DNA from: Deltaproteobacteria bacterium
Lineage (GTDB): Bacteria; UBA10199; JACPAL01; GCA-016699445
Length of the DNA: 64,000 nucleotides
Direction: 5' to 3'
NCBI GenBank assembly: GCA_016699445.1
Contig: CP064976.1
Location: forward strand, 2,666,001 to 2,730,000
The notes under the pieces were generated by a model, which was not told the DNA's origin, did not search any database, and was given only the letters and a program-made list of their open reading frames with translations. The position numbers and the translations under genes are program-made. This document shows positions 17,154 to 25,469 of the stretch, one piece after another (positions within the stretch are counted from its first letter, which is position 1; every line of letters begins with the position of its first letter).

Positions 17154-18713
17154 CTAACATTTTCCAAAAAACTCATCAGGCCCCCAGTTTTCACCAACGT
17201 ATTTTTGTTTAATGTTTCCTTTTGAATCTAAAATCAGCATGGTGGGCCATCCAATGACTTGGTAGCGATCCACCAGCTTGTTGCATTGAGGCGTTTCCTC
17301 CGTGCAGTTAATTTTAATAGGGACAAAATTGTCACTTAGAAATTTCTGAACTTCAGAATCTGAAAAAGTCTTCTTTTCCATTTCAAGACACGGAAGACAC
17401 CAATCTGCGTAGAAATCCATGAAAATAAGTTTGTTTTCTTTTAAAGCTTTTTCAAAACCTTTAGAGTCATCAACAGTCCAAATTTTTTGAGAGGTAACTT
17501 TAGCAGAAGGATTTTTGATATGAGCCCAAGCAATGGATCCATAATAAAAAGCGGGAATCAGAAGAATAATTCCAAAAGCATTTTTAATCCAAACTGTAAA
17601 AGGTCCTCCATGAACTTTTGGGGCTAATCGATGATAGTAAGTTCCTACTACCAAAAACAAACTTCCCATTCCTAAACCATAAGAAAATAACAGCAGAAAA
17701 CCTTTCATAAGATCCCTTTCTTGAGCGACATAAATAAGCAATGAACCAATCAAAGGGCCTACACACGGAGCAGCCAACAGGCCCACAGTGATACCGGAAA
17801 GCATTGAACCGACATAACCTTGACCTCCCCATTTTGCGAGCTTGTTTCTCACCATTAGTGGAAGTTGGATTTCATAAAATCCAAACATGGAGAATGCAAA
17901 AAAGACATAGAGAGCAATTGCAAAAAAAAGAAAATAGATGCTTTGAAAAAGAAAACCCAAGCTCTTTCCTAAAAGCGCTACGACAACACCTAAAAATGAA
18001 TAACTGATAGCCATAGCTAAAACGAGTACCAGTGTATGGAGAAAATTATGCCAATGACGATGATCGGATCGCTTGATTCCAATAAAAGCCAACGTAATGG
18101 GAATAATCGGTAGTACACACGGCGTAAAATCACTTAATAAACCACCTAAAAATGTCATCAAAAGAAGAGTCAGAAGACCCTTCCCTAAAAAGAAATTTGT
18201 TGAACTAAAATCTGTATTAAAATGAAAATGTCCAAATCCTGAAGAAACGCCTTTGTATTCGATAGGAAGTAAAATCTCTTTTTTAGTGGGCTTGAAGCAT
18301 AGTTTCTCTGAGCAACCTTGATAAGTAACTTGAAACTTTATGCTCGCTTCTGATTCTAGAGGCTTAAATCCGTTTTTCGGAATCAAAACACTTTTTAAAG
18401 CCACTCCATCCACATAGACTTCCTCATCAGCACCCGTAATAGGATCCTGCTTTCGAATAGCTGGAGGAAGCTCCATAAGCCCAAGCTCATAGCCGTCACC
18501 TTTTAACAAACTAATAGAGAACTTTTCTTTATATAAAATATGTCCCGGAGGAATAATAAATTCGACTTGAAGAGGAATTTTATCTTCAGGATTAATCTCT
18601 CGAGTTTCTCCATCAAAAAACCATTGAAAGGGGTCTTGAGCTTGAGAAAATAATTTCACAGGGCTCAGTGATGAAATAATAATGAGAAAAATAAGTAATT
18701 TCTTCAGGTTCAT
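17154..18713 (-). CDS. dsbD: Thiol:disulfide interchange protein DsbD
   Basis: Carries electrons from cytoplasmic thioredoxin to the periplasm. The protein has a signal peptide and an N-terminal periplasmic domain with the paired cysteines in QGCSEKLCFKP. About eight membrane segments follow, containing DFTPCVLPIIPIT and LLAAPCVGPLIGSLL with the two redox Cys, then a C-terminal thioredoxin domain with DWCLPCLEMEKKT. All six catalytic Cys are present. The 519-aa length is near the family norm. It stands alone between convergent and divergent neighbours. Confidence 0.95.
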   Translation of the reverse strand: MNLKKLLIFLIIISSLSPVKLFSQAQDPFQWFFDGETREINPEDKIPLQVEFIIPPGHILYKEKFSISLLKGDGYELGLMELPPAIRKQDPITGADEEVYVDGVALKSVLIPKNGFKPLESEASIKFQVTYQGCSEKLCFKPTKKEILLPIEYKGVSSGFGHFHFNTDFSSTNFFLGKGLLTLLLMTFLGGLLSDFTPCVLPIIPITLAFIGIKRSDHRHWHNFLHTLVLVLAMAISYSFLGVVVALLGKSLGFLFQSIYFLFFAIALYVFFAFSMFGFYEIQLPLMVRNKLAKWGGQGYVGSMLSGITVGLLAAPCVGPLIGSLLIYVAQERDLMKGFLLLFSYGLGMGSLFLVVGTYYHRLAPKVHGGPFTVWIKNAFGIILLIPAFYYGSIAWAHIKNPSAKVTSQKIWTVDDSKGFEKALKENKLIFMDFYADWCLPCLEMEKKTFSDSEVQKFLSDNFVPIKINCTEETPQCNKLVDRYQVIGWPTMLILDSKGNIKQKYVGENWGPDEFFGKC

Positions 18714-18766
18714 ATTGAAATCCTATCTTATAAATCTTTATACTCAAACAACTTTTTAAAACATTT

Positions 18767-19650
18767 ATGAATAGAACCAACCTCTCCATGCTAAGCGCCG
18801 CTCTTCGAGTAGCCAAATCAACAAAAGCCAAAGCTCTTTTTGTCTCTTTGGATTCTGTGAATCAATATCCAGATATCAAAACACCTGCTGGATGCACTCT
18901 GATTTTGGTCACGAAAAAGACACGCGATGAAATCACTCAACGTTTTTCAAAAGAAATTTCCAACACTCAAACACTCATAGAACTTCCAAAAGTCGATATG
19001 ACACGTATGAGTTTAGTGAAAATGTCTCTGGTTTTAGCAGCCAATCAGCACTTAATCAGCATGGGAGATAAAATTGTTTTTTAACAGGTGTGTCTGGTTC
19101 TGATACTTTGGATGCTATTCTGTGTTTGGATACCTCAAAGGAATCAGAAGTTGTAGCCATTCAAGGAATTGAAGTGGTGTCAGAAGCTGTGAAGCCAGAA
19201 GTTTTTCAAGCAGTTTTGGGTATTGCCATAGAGCTGGCGACTCGAGGCCGTGAAGGAAAACCTGTCGGGACAACATTTGTCATCGGAGACGAACAAAAAG
19301 TCATGCAACTTTCCAAACAAATGATCATCAATCCTTTTAAAGGCTACACCAACGAAGAGAGAAACCTCTTAAATGGCAATCTTCGTGAAACGCTGAGAGA
19401 ATTTGCCGCCCTCGATGGAGCTTTTGTGATTAGTGGAGATGGGCTTGTTCTCACTGCTGGCCGTTACCTGGGTGGTGCCACCGATGAAGGCCCTATTCCC
19501 CGAGGTTTAGGCTCTCGGCACATTGCGGCCGCAGGCATCACAGCCTTGACTGATGCTTTCGCCATCGTCATCTCAGAATCCACCGGCGATGTCCGGATCT
19601 TCAGAAGCGGCAAAATCTTGATGGAAATTGAAAAGCCCATGAAGGCTTAA
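18767..19650 (+). CDS. Diadenylate cyclase, DacZ-like (archaeal-type) (frameshifted)
   Basis: Probably synthesises cyclic di-AMP from ATP. The C-terminal DisA_N domain has the catalytic DGA (ALDGAFVISGDGLVL) and the nucleotide-binding GLGSRHIAAAGITALTDAF followed by VISESTGDVRIFRSGK. The N-terminal 180 residues form an unrelated alpha/beta domain, the DacZ layout rather than DisA or membrane CdaA. The frame stops in the six-T run at 19077-19082. One more T gives KIVFLTGVSGSDTLDAILCLD and joins both parts into about 294 aa. The stop overlaps the start region of the convergent MazF gene. Confidence 0.88.
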
Positions 19651-19985
19651 TAAAGTCCCATCAAAATTTTTAAACGGGTTTCGATGTTAGAGAGAGTACG
19701 GGGCAAGACATGTCCCCACTTCTTGATCAATCTTTCTTTAGAGACAGATCGAATTGCATCACACAAAATAGCGCTTGGATGTTTTAACCCACCTTCAGGA
19801 GGGTTAAGATGCACCTGAGTGGGAACGGCTCTTTGTGTGGATGTGATCGGCAAGATAATGACGAGATCAGCCAGTCCATTATTGTACGCATTTTCTGAAA
19901 TGACCAAAACAGGTCGTTTGCCTTTTTGTTCATGACCACGCGTGGGATCCAAATCAACAAGCCAAATATCACCTCGTGCAATCAT
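19647..19985 (-). CDS. MazF/PemK-type endoribonuclease toxin
   Basis: Starts MIARGDIWLVDLDPTRGHEQKGKRP, the classic MazF opening with the catalytic Arg in the RP loop (KGKRPVLVIS). VIILPITST and ILCDAIRSVSKERL follow, with length 112 aa. It cleaves mRNA at short sequences in known members. Start 19985 is chosen because it overlaps the upstream antitoxin stop by ATGA. A longer in-frame start would overlap the antitoxin by 34 nt. Convergent with dacZ. Confidence 0.92.
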   Translation of the reverse strand: MIARGDIWLVDLDPTRGHEQKGKRPVLVISENAYNNGLADLVIILPITSTQRAVPTQVHLNPPEGGLKHPSAILCDAIRSVSKERLIKKWGHVLPRTLSNIETRLKILMGLY

Positions 19986-20251
19986 TTGAGACCATCCATC
20001 AAAGTATAATCCCACAGCTTCATTTCTTCCTTGATACTCTCCCTATCGGATGATTTCAGCTTTTCATAGGAGGCATTGAGCTGATGAAAAAAATACTGTC
20101 TTTTGTACTGCTCTATAGCCCTTTCCAAAACTTCTTGTAGTGAAGAGTCTGTCTGTTGAGCCAAGAGATCTAAAGCCTCTTTCAAATGAATCTGGATACG
20201 GATCATCGTGCTGTTAGGACTGCGTTCTGGTGTTTTTTTTACTTTTTTCAT
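19982..20251 (-). CDS. Ribbon-helix-helix antitoxin partner of MazF
   Basis: 89 aa, with a short beta strand then two helices (TMIRIQIHLKEALDLLAQQ, SLQEVLERAIEQYKRQYFF) typical of RHH dimers, and an acidic C-terminus to bind the toxin. Coupled to mazF by ATGA. Its promoter carries three direct repeats spaced 12 bp, suggesting autorepression. Confidence 0.8.
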   Translation of the reverse strand: MKKVKKTPERSPNSTMIRIQIHLKEALDLLAQQTDSSLQEVLERAIEQYKRQYFFHQLNASYEKLKSSDRESIKEEMKLWDYTLMDGLK

Positions 20252-20292
20252 GATACATCCAATGATAGCATTTATGATAACATTTGTGTCAA
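20250..20292 (-). promoter_or_regulatory. Promoter and direct-repeat operator of the RHH-mazF pair
   Basis: TTGACA (as TGTCAA at 20287-20292 on the plus strand) followed by three ATGATA direct repeats at 20250-20255, 20262-20267 and 20274-20279, exactly 12 bp apart. The most start-proximal repeat contains the first two bases of the start codon. One copy can act as the -10 box (TATCAT). Confidence 0.6.
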
Positions 20293-20296
20293 CATT

Positions 20297-20512
20297 TTAG
20301 ATCAATGCTGTTGGATTAACGCCCCATCTCAATAACAACTCCAGGAACAAGAATGATGCTTTAGCAGGAGGATATGAATGTTGTTTGAGTCTTTCGTCTC
20401 GAACCAAACGTTGACAAACCACTAGGGATTCTTTCTCCCGCTTTTCTAAAGAAGGTAGATGAAGCCTTAACGGCTTATTTAAAAGATTAAAAAAGACTGA
20501 TTTTTCAAACAT
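20297..20512 (-). CDS. Doubtful small ORF (71 aa)
   Basis: No family recognised and no Shine-Dalgarno sequence. Contains a hydrophobic tail (ASFLFLELLLRWGVNP). It lies between the antitoxin promoter and the gene at 20568. It may be a remnant or a chance frame. Confidence 0.2.
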   Translation of the reverse strand: MFEKSVFFNLLNKPLRLHLPSLEKREKESLVVCQRLVRDERLKQHSYPPAKASFLFLELLLRWGVNPTALI

Positions 20513-20567
20513 TTTACTAGATTTTATTTGCAGAAGACCTTAACCAAGCGCGTTCACGGAGAAAACT

Positions 20568-20768
20568 ATGGCTACAAAATTTGATTTTATCCAACAAGAC
20601 AAACGTATTATGGAGCAGCAGTTGCGACGTCATCATCTGTCAAAAGTTGATTATCAAAAGCATTTGAAGAGTTTAACCGATGATTCTGAATTTGGTGAAA
20701 CCCTCTATGTTTGCCCTGAAGAAGAAATTCCTGCTGAAGACGTGATTCCTACTGAAGAAAACCCATAA
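20568..20768 (+). CDS. Small unknown acidic-tailed protein (66 aa)
   Basis: Sequence starts MATKFDFIQQDKRIMEQQLR, with a helical N-terminal half and an acidic C-terminus (EEEIPAEDVIPTEENP). CGGAG upstream of the ATG is a usable ribosome site. The gene is followed by a clear intrinsic terminator at 20801-20831, which supports a real short transcript. Its last 20 bases overlap the 3' end of convergent lipB. Family not recognised. Confidence 0.6.
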   Translation: MATKFDFIQQDKRIMEQQLRRHHLSKVDYQKHLKSLTDDSEFGETLYVCPEEEIPAEDVIPTEENP

Positions 20769-21372
20769 TATATTTTTGAAGTAAGTTTTTTACTTCCGTT
20801 AAGGATGGCCTCAAGCCATCCTTTTCTTTTTCCATCTCTTTCATCATGGACGTGATTCCACGATCTGTAATGCCACAGGGATTGACATATTGATAAGGCG
20901 TCAAATCACATGAGACATTGAGCGAAAAGCCATGCCGTGTCACGCCTCTCTCTATTCTCAGCCCTATAGCAGCGATTTTGTTGTTTCCTACCCAGACACC
21001 TGCATGTTGAGAATCACGCGACCCAACTATATTAAAATGAGCAATCGTTTGTATCACCACTTCTTCCACACGACTGACAAATTCTGGGATCGAATGTTTC
21101 ATTGAAAAAATGAGATAACCGACAACCTGACCAGGGCCATGATAGGTCACACGCCCTCCCCGATCCGCTTTGACCACATCAAAACCCTGACTCTTAAGCC
21201 ATGCCTCTTGAACTAAAAGATCTTCAGAAGAATCTCGTTTCCCAAAAGTAAAAACAGGTGTGTGTTCAAGGAGCAGCAGATAATCGGTTTGTTGTTTTTT
21301 TGAGAAGTAATGCTGTTGTTGTTTCAGGCCTTCATCATAGGAGATCACACCTAAATCGATAACTTCAATCAC
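20749..21372 (-). CDS. lipB: Octanoyl-[acyl-carrier-protein]:protein octanoyltransferase
   Basis: Transfers octanoate from ACP to lipoyl domains. LLLEHTPVFTFGKR, DRGGRVTYHGPGQVVGYLIF and the catalytic Cys in YVNPCGITDRGITSM are all visible. The 207-aa length is normal. The start overlaps the pgsA stop by four bases. The 3' end of the gene also encodes, on the other strand, the terminator of the small gene at 20568. Confidence 0.95.
   Translation of the reverse strand: MIEVIDLGVISYDEGLKQQQHYFSKKQQTDYLLLLEHTPVFTFGKRDSSEDLLVQEAWLKSQGFDVVKADRGGRVTYHGPGQVVGYLIFSMKHSIPEFVSRVEEVVIQTIAHFNIVGSRDSQHAGVWVGNNKIAAIGLRIERGVTRHGFSLNVSCDLTPYQYVNPCGITDRGITSMMKEMEKEKDGLRPSLTEVKNLLQKYIMGFLQ
20801..20831 (+). 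terminator. Intrinsic terminator of the 20568 gene, inside the lipB coding region
   Basis: Stem AAGGATGGC (20801-20809) and GCCATCCTT (20815-20823) with a 5-nt loop, followed by TTCTTTTT. It is read on the plus strand, opposite to lipB. Confidence 0.75.
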
Positions 21373-21950
21373 AGAGCCCTCTGTCTCGCTCGGGTTTCAT
21401 GGAGAATGGTGAGGCCAATTTTGAAATATTGAACAAACGTCAGAGCTGTAAACACAACACTCATCATGACAAAAAGGGTCAGACTGTTTTTAACGATGGG
21501 GCTTCGATGAGGTTGCCAACCTGGATACATTGTTTGCGTTGTCATGAGGGCAATAAAAACAGTGGTAATCTGAAAACAAGTCGTTGTTTTGGACAGAAAT
21601 GTGGGCTCGTATTTAATCTCTGCTTTTTGTGAAATCAGGTAGCGCAAACCCAATGTAATAAAGAGATCTCGAGCGACCACCAATGTGGTCAGGTATATTG
21701 GCAGATAGCCAGAGGCTGTCAGAGTCATAAAACTAAAAAACATCAGAAGCTTATCAGCCATCGGATCGAGAATAGCACCTAAACGAGTCCGCTGTTTTAA
21801 AAGACGCGCTAAAGCACCATCGACAAGATCTGTAAGCGCTGAAAGTCCAAAAATAATAAACGCAATCTGCCATTCCTCAATAGCACTGTAATAGAGAAAG
21901 ACAAAAGAACCTAGAACACGAAATAAAGTCAGAATATTGGGAAGATTCAT
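21369..21950 (-). CDS. pgsA: CDP-alcohol phosphatidyltransferase (phosphatidylglycerophosphate synthase-like)
   Basis: Membrane enzyme of phospholipid synthesis. The active-site motif D-G-x2-A-R-x8-G-x3-D-x3-D is seen in DLVDGALARLLKQRTRLG followed by AILDPMADK. Several hydrophobic segments flank it. Start MNLPNILTLFRVLGSF at 21950 is the usual PgsA opening. The ORF extends upstream to 22001, but that part overlaps hflX. It lies 10 nt downstream of hflX and overlaps lipB. Substrate assignment between PG and other alcohols is by family resemblance only. Confidence 0.88.
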   Translation of the reverse strand: MNLPNILTLFRVLGSFVFLYYSAIEEWQIAFIIFGLSALTDLVDGALARLLKQRTRLGAILDPMADKLLMFFSFMTLTASGYLPIYLTTLVVARDLFITLGLRYLISQKAEIKYEPTFLSKTTTCFQITTVFIALMTTQTMYPGWQPHRSPIVKNSLTLFVMMSVVFTALTFVQYFKIGLTILHETRARQRAL

Positions 21951-21960
21951 AGTTGCATCA

Positions 21961-23184
21961 TTACACTTGATAACCGCGGTACTTGTGGTCGTTTTTTTCA
22001 TTCACGTCAACTTCCAGATAAGTACCATCGTTGCGGTCTTCACGATTTAAGATGCGAGAGGTTTGATAAATTTCAGAAAGAGCATGCCCATCATTGTGAG
22101 GTATCAGAAGGTGAACTCTTTTTGATCCCACCGACAATCCTTCATCAATGACTTCAAGCAATTTTTCAAAACCTAATCCGGACAAAGCTGAGATTGTCAA
22201 TTCACCTTCAAAACGAAGAGGTTCTTCTACCTGATCAATTTTATTATAAACTGTCACCACGTGCTTTTTATCTAAATTGAATTGTTTCAAAACATCCTGA
22301 ACAACATGAATTTGTCTTTCAAAATGAGGATGAGAGGTATCGACAATATGAATCAAAAGATTGGCATACAGAGATTCTTCAAATGTCGCACGAAAAGCTT
22401 CCACTAAAGCATGGGGCAATTTTTCAATAAAACCCACGGTGTCGATCATCAAACATTCACGACCCGAAGGAAGTTTTAAACGACGAGCTGTCGGATCAAG
22501 TGTCGCAAACAGCTTATCTTCTGCTAAAACATGGGCCTTGGTGAGATGATTGAGCAACGTCGATTTGCCAGCATTGGTATAACCCACCAAAGCGACCACA
22601 GGCATTGGAATTCTTTCGCGACGCCCACGATGAAGATTACGGCTATTCTTAATCTTCTTTAACTTTTCTTTAAGTTGACCATAGCGCGTTTTGGCCTTTC
22701 GACGATCAAGCTCGAGCCTGGTTTCACCAGGACCACGCGTCCCAATACCACCTCCCAGTTGTGACATGCTCGATCCTTTTCCCGATAAACGAGGAAGCAG
22801 ATAATCAAGCTGAGCAAGCTCCACCTGAATTTTTCCTTCTCCAGAACGAGCGCGACTGGCAAAAATATCAAGAATAAGTCCCGTGCGATCCATCACTTTG
22901 CACTGAAAGTTTTCTTCTAAATTTTGATATTGAGTAGGACTTAAATCATGATCAAAAATGACAACGTCAATCGCATTTTCTTTGATAGAATCGGCTATCC
23001 GCTCAACCTTCCCTTTCCCCATAAAAGTCGCAGGATCGATTTCGCGAAGTTCTAAGAGTGATACCTCATAAACATCAACACCTGCCGTATCAGCCAGTCG
23101 ATGAAGCTCTTGAAGAGAAAGCTCTTGTTCTATTTTTTCTTTGTTGGATTTATAAAATCCGATGAGGAGGGCTTTTTCTAACAT
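21961..23184 (-). CDS. hflX: GTPase HflX
   Basis: 407-aa ribosome-associated GTPase that splits stalled ribosomes. The N-terminal domain contains GKGKVERIADSIKEN and DLSPTQYQNLEE. The Gly-rich linker GGGIGTRGPGETRLELDRR is diagnostic. The G domain has GYTNAGKSTLLNHL, DTVGFIEKLPH and NKIDQV. It heads an hflX-pgsA-lipB row. Confidence 0.96.
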   Translation of the reverse strand: MLEKALLIGFYKSNKEKIEQELSLQELHRLADTAGVDVYEVSLLELREIDPATFMGKGKVERIADSIKENAIDVVIFDHDLSPTQYQNLEENFQCKVMDRTGLILDIFASRARSGEGKIQVELAQLDYLLPRLSGKGSSMSQLGGGIGTRGPGETRLELDRRKAKTRYGQLKEKLKKIKNSRNLHRGRRERIPMPVVALVGYTNAGKSTLLNHLTKAHVLAEDKLFATLDPTARRLKLPSGRECLMIDTVGFIEKLPHALVEAFRATFEESLYANLLIHIVDTSHPHFERQIHVVQDVLKQFNLDKKHVVTVYNKIDQVEEPLRFEGELTISALSGLGFEKLLEVIDEGLSVGSKRVHLLIPHNDGHALSEIYQTSRILNREDRNDGTYLEVDVNEKNDHKYRGYQV

Positions 23185-23214
23185 TTATTTTTCTGACCGA
23201 AACTATCACCCAAA

Positions 23215-23472
23215 CTATCCATGACGAATGGAGTCTTCTGGATACAGAACATCGGCTTTATTGGCCTTTAATTTTTTTAAGATTTGTTGCTTATCTTTAG
23301 AAGTCACAATTCGATTCATGAGTTTAGTATAAAAATCAGAAGCTTCTACTTTTGCTAAAAATTCTTCAATTGCTGTCTGATAAAGGGAATTCTCAGACAA
23401 ACCTTTTTTCTCAGCCACCTGACGAGCTTTTTCTTTCACTTTATCGTCGAGTCTTAAATTATACTGAATCAT
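23215..23472 (-). CDS. Ribbon-helix-helix-like antitoxin partner of the PIN protein
   Basis: 85 aa, MIQYNLRLDDKVKEKARQVAEKKGLSE... The first strand plus two helices resemble RelB/ParD-type antitoxins (listed in pieces: strand MIQYNLRLDD, helix KVKEKARQVAEKK). It follows the PIN gene and overlaps it by ATGA, so the toxin comes first, a less common order. The C-terminal part is Lys-rich. Confidence 0.7.
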   Translation of the reverse strand: MIQYNLRLDDKVKEKARQVAEKKGLSENSLYQTAIEEFLAKVEASDFYTKLMNRIVTSKDKQQILKKLKANKADVLYPEDSIRHG

Positions 23473-23891
23473 TGCAAACTCCTTTTTTGTAAAAAATCCC
23501 TAGGAGACAAAATAGACAAATCAAACTTCAATTCTGCTATCTCAAAATCCTTCCTATTAAATGTCACAATACTATCAGCTTGACCAGCAATAGCTAATTC
23601 CAAAATAAAATTGTCAGATTCATCACTTAAATTAGGTCGCCAGCGATAATAAACATCCTGATAGATTCCATTTTGGGCAATAATTGCTAATAAAGCCTCA
23701 ATCTCATTCAAGCTTAGAGGTATTTTCTTCATGTTTTCATGTCTTGTGACAACAGACCAATATTCAGAAATCAGCTTAAGACTTACCAAATACTCGATGT
23801 CATGATTAAGCATTTTTTCCAATAGTCGAAACGACCAACCTTTTGATGTAATCAAAGCCGCTAATAAGACATTTGTATCTACGACGACCAT
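23469..23891 (-). CDS. PIN-domain ribonuclease toxin
   Basis: 140-aa protein beginning MVVVDTNVLLAALITSKGWS, the PIN first motif with Asp5. SEYWSVVTR supplies the Glu, SDESDNFILELAIAGQAD the two central Asp, and IVTFNRKDF the last acidic residue region. It belongs to the PIN toxin type that cuts structured RNA. The promoter has a perfect AT-only palindrome immediately before the ATG. Confidence 0.87.
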   Translation of the reverse strand: MVVVDTNVLLAALITSKGWSFRLLEKMLNHDIEYLVSLKLISEYWSVVTRHENMKKIPLSLNEIEALLAIIAQNGIYQDVYYRWRPNLSDESDNFILELAIAGQADSIVTFNRKDFEIAELKFDLSILSPRDFLQKRSLQ

Positions 23892-23895
23892 TCTT

Positions 23896-23921
23896 TTATA
23901 ATATTATATATAATATTATAA
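23896..23921. promoter_or_regulatory. 26-bp perfect AT palindrome upstream of the PIN/antitoxin pair
   Basis: Half-site TTATAATATTATA repeated in inverse orientation without a spacer. It starts 5 bp before the PIN start codon and contains TATAAT/TATTAT boxes, so a bound antitoxin would block RNA polymerase. Confidence 0.6.
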
Positions 23922-23933
23922 TCAAGTATTATC

Positions 23934-23969
23934 TATTGAAGTGTCGTCACCGATCCGCCGAAGAGATGG
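23934..23969. repeat. Displaced copy of the dnaE 3' end
   Basis: About 36 bp matching 25471-25506 with two mismatches. It encodes on the minus strand the same end of DnaE (FGGSVTTLQ and stop), with GTG for GTA and TAG for TAA. It is followed by an inverted repeat GACTGCC/GGCAGTC at 23969-23994. The two copies flank the HAF-repeat gene. Confidence 0.75.
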
Positions 23970-24074
23970 ACTGCCTTATTAGATTTAGGCAGTCGGACCT
24001 ACAAGTGATGCCTAAAGACCTCCTTATTTTTAATAAAATATTTAAAAGTTGAGTCATTTCAGATCGTTATTTTT

Positions 24075-24090
24075 TGGCACCAGCTTTGTA
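24075..24090 (+). promoter_or_regulatory. Sigma-54 promoter of the HAF-repeat gene
   Basis: TGGCACCAGCTTTGTA: perfect -24 box TGGCAC and TTTG at -12, with T for C at the last key base. Start point predicted about 24101, leaving a 29-nt leader with GGGG before the ATG. Confidence 0.6.
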
Positions 24091-24129
24091 TTAGTAGCCT
24101 GAACTATTATACATATAAATGGGGATTTT

Positions 24130-25452
24130 ATGAAAAAAATCAGACATCTTGCCTTCCTTATAATTAATTTATGCCTTCTTTCGAATTCTTCATGGGCTAG
24201 AATCGATCGGGATACGGTATTTGATATTTATTCCGTAGGAAACTTCGAACCGAGTCAGGTAACAAACTCAGGCTATGTTATTGGGATCGACCCCACAACA
24301 GCTGGGGTAAAATACTGGAGCTGGAATCGGGATGGAGATTACCATTTATTACCAGAAACGAGTTTAAGTGATATCAGTTGGGGGCCACTTTTCTATGATG
24401 GAAATAGTATCATCGGAGATTCTTATCTATTTACTGATACTGTTTCCCTTGCTGACTTTCCAACAAGCGACCTTATTGTAGGCACTGCCTCTAACAATGA
24501 TTGGGAAACACGTGGAATCATCAAATACAGTGCAGGATCTGCCAGTCCTTCTTCAGAATTAATCCCTACCTTGGGAGGCAGATGGTCTAAAGCCAATGCG
24601 ATGATTGATCCTGGAGTCATTGGAGCTGCTGAAAATTCGATTGGACAGTCTCGGGCTATTTATTATTCCCCTCGACTCAGATTATCTTCGGGAAGAGCAG
24701 ACTTTGGTGAAATCACCGTCTTAAACCAATGCTTTCCAAATTACACCAATAGTAGTGCAAACGACTCTCTCACAAGTTTTGGTTCTATAACAGGGACATA
24801 TCAGTACGGAAATACCCTTAACCGCACTCGTTCATATTACTTAGTCGATATTCGAGCTATCGATATTGATCTTGCACAACATTGCATCGATTTAGGAACT
24901 CTTGGAGGCCGAGAAACTGTGGCCAGCGTCATTAGCTCTGTTGAAATAACTTCTGAAGAAAATCCACAACCTATTATTGCTGGTTGGTCTCGTGATGGGA
25001 ATAACCGTCAAAGAGCTTTTTCTGCTCTCATCCATGGTGGAGGAGCTCATCCATTAAGCGTAGAAATGACTAACCTCGGAACTTTAACGGCTTCGGCAAA
25101 TTCCATCAGCGCAGCTACAGGGGTTAACTTTGAAGGTGTTGTCGTTGGTTGGTCCAGAGATTTAGCAGAAAGTGATTCTAAAGCTTTTGTATTTATTCCA
25201 GGAGTAGGGATGAGAGATTTAAATACCCTACTTCGTGATGGAACAGGAGAATGGAATTTAATCCGGGCAAATTATATCTCCAAACAAAATGAATACATTG
25301 TAGGGGTTGGATATTATACTCCAAGAATTCCCTTAATGAAGGGCAGTACGGTTTCTGGGTATATTTGGGGTAAAACGACTCTACAAGGATTTATTTTAAC
25401 GCCTTCTGTACGTATGGATGAAAAAGAAACACTTTTTGTCCAAAAAAAATAA
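24130..25452 (+). CDS. Secreted HAF-repeat protein (440 aa)
   Basis: Signal peptide MKKIRHLAFLIINLCLLSNS with cleavage near SSWA. The mature part carries repeats of the HAF type, with LGTLGG, NLGTL and phrases such as GVVVGWSRDLAESDSKAFVF and IIAGWSRDGNNRQRAF: short beta-propeller-like units found in exported proteins. It lies between two copies of the dnaE 3' end and behind a sigma-54-type promoter, so it looks acquired. No enzymatic motif is seen, and the function is unknown. Confidence 0.75.
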   Translation: MKKIRHLAFLIINLCLLSNSSWARIDRDTVFDIYSVGNFEPSQVTNSGYVIGIDPTTAGVKYWSWNRDGDYHLLPETSLSDISWGPLFYDGNSIIGDSYLFTDTVSLADFPTSDLIVGTASNNDWETRGIIKYSAGSASPSSELIPTLGGRWSKANAMIDPGVIGAAENSIGQSRAIYYSPRLRLSSGRADFGEITVLNQCFPNYTNSSANDSLTSFGSITGTYQYGNTLNRTRSYYLVDIRAIDIDLAQHCIDLGTLGGRETVASVISSVEITSEENPQPIIAGWSRDGNNRQRAFSALIHGGGAHPLSVEMTNLGTLTASANSISAATGVNFEGVVVGWSRDLAESDSKAFVFIPGVGMRDLNTLLRDGTGEWNLIRANYISKQNEYIVGVGYYTPRIPLMKGSTVSGYIWGKTTLQGFILTPSVRMDEKETLFVQKK

Positions 25453-25469
25453 AGCTCTGAAAAATTGAG

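Noticed and set aside
23969..23994. Hairpin GACTGCC/GGCAGTC as a terminator
   Set aside because: The stem is good but no T run follows on either strand; it is noted only as part of the dnaE-end copy.
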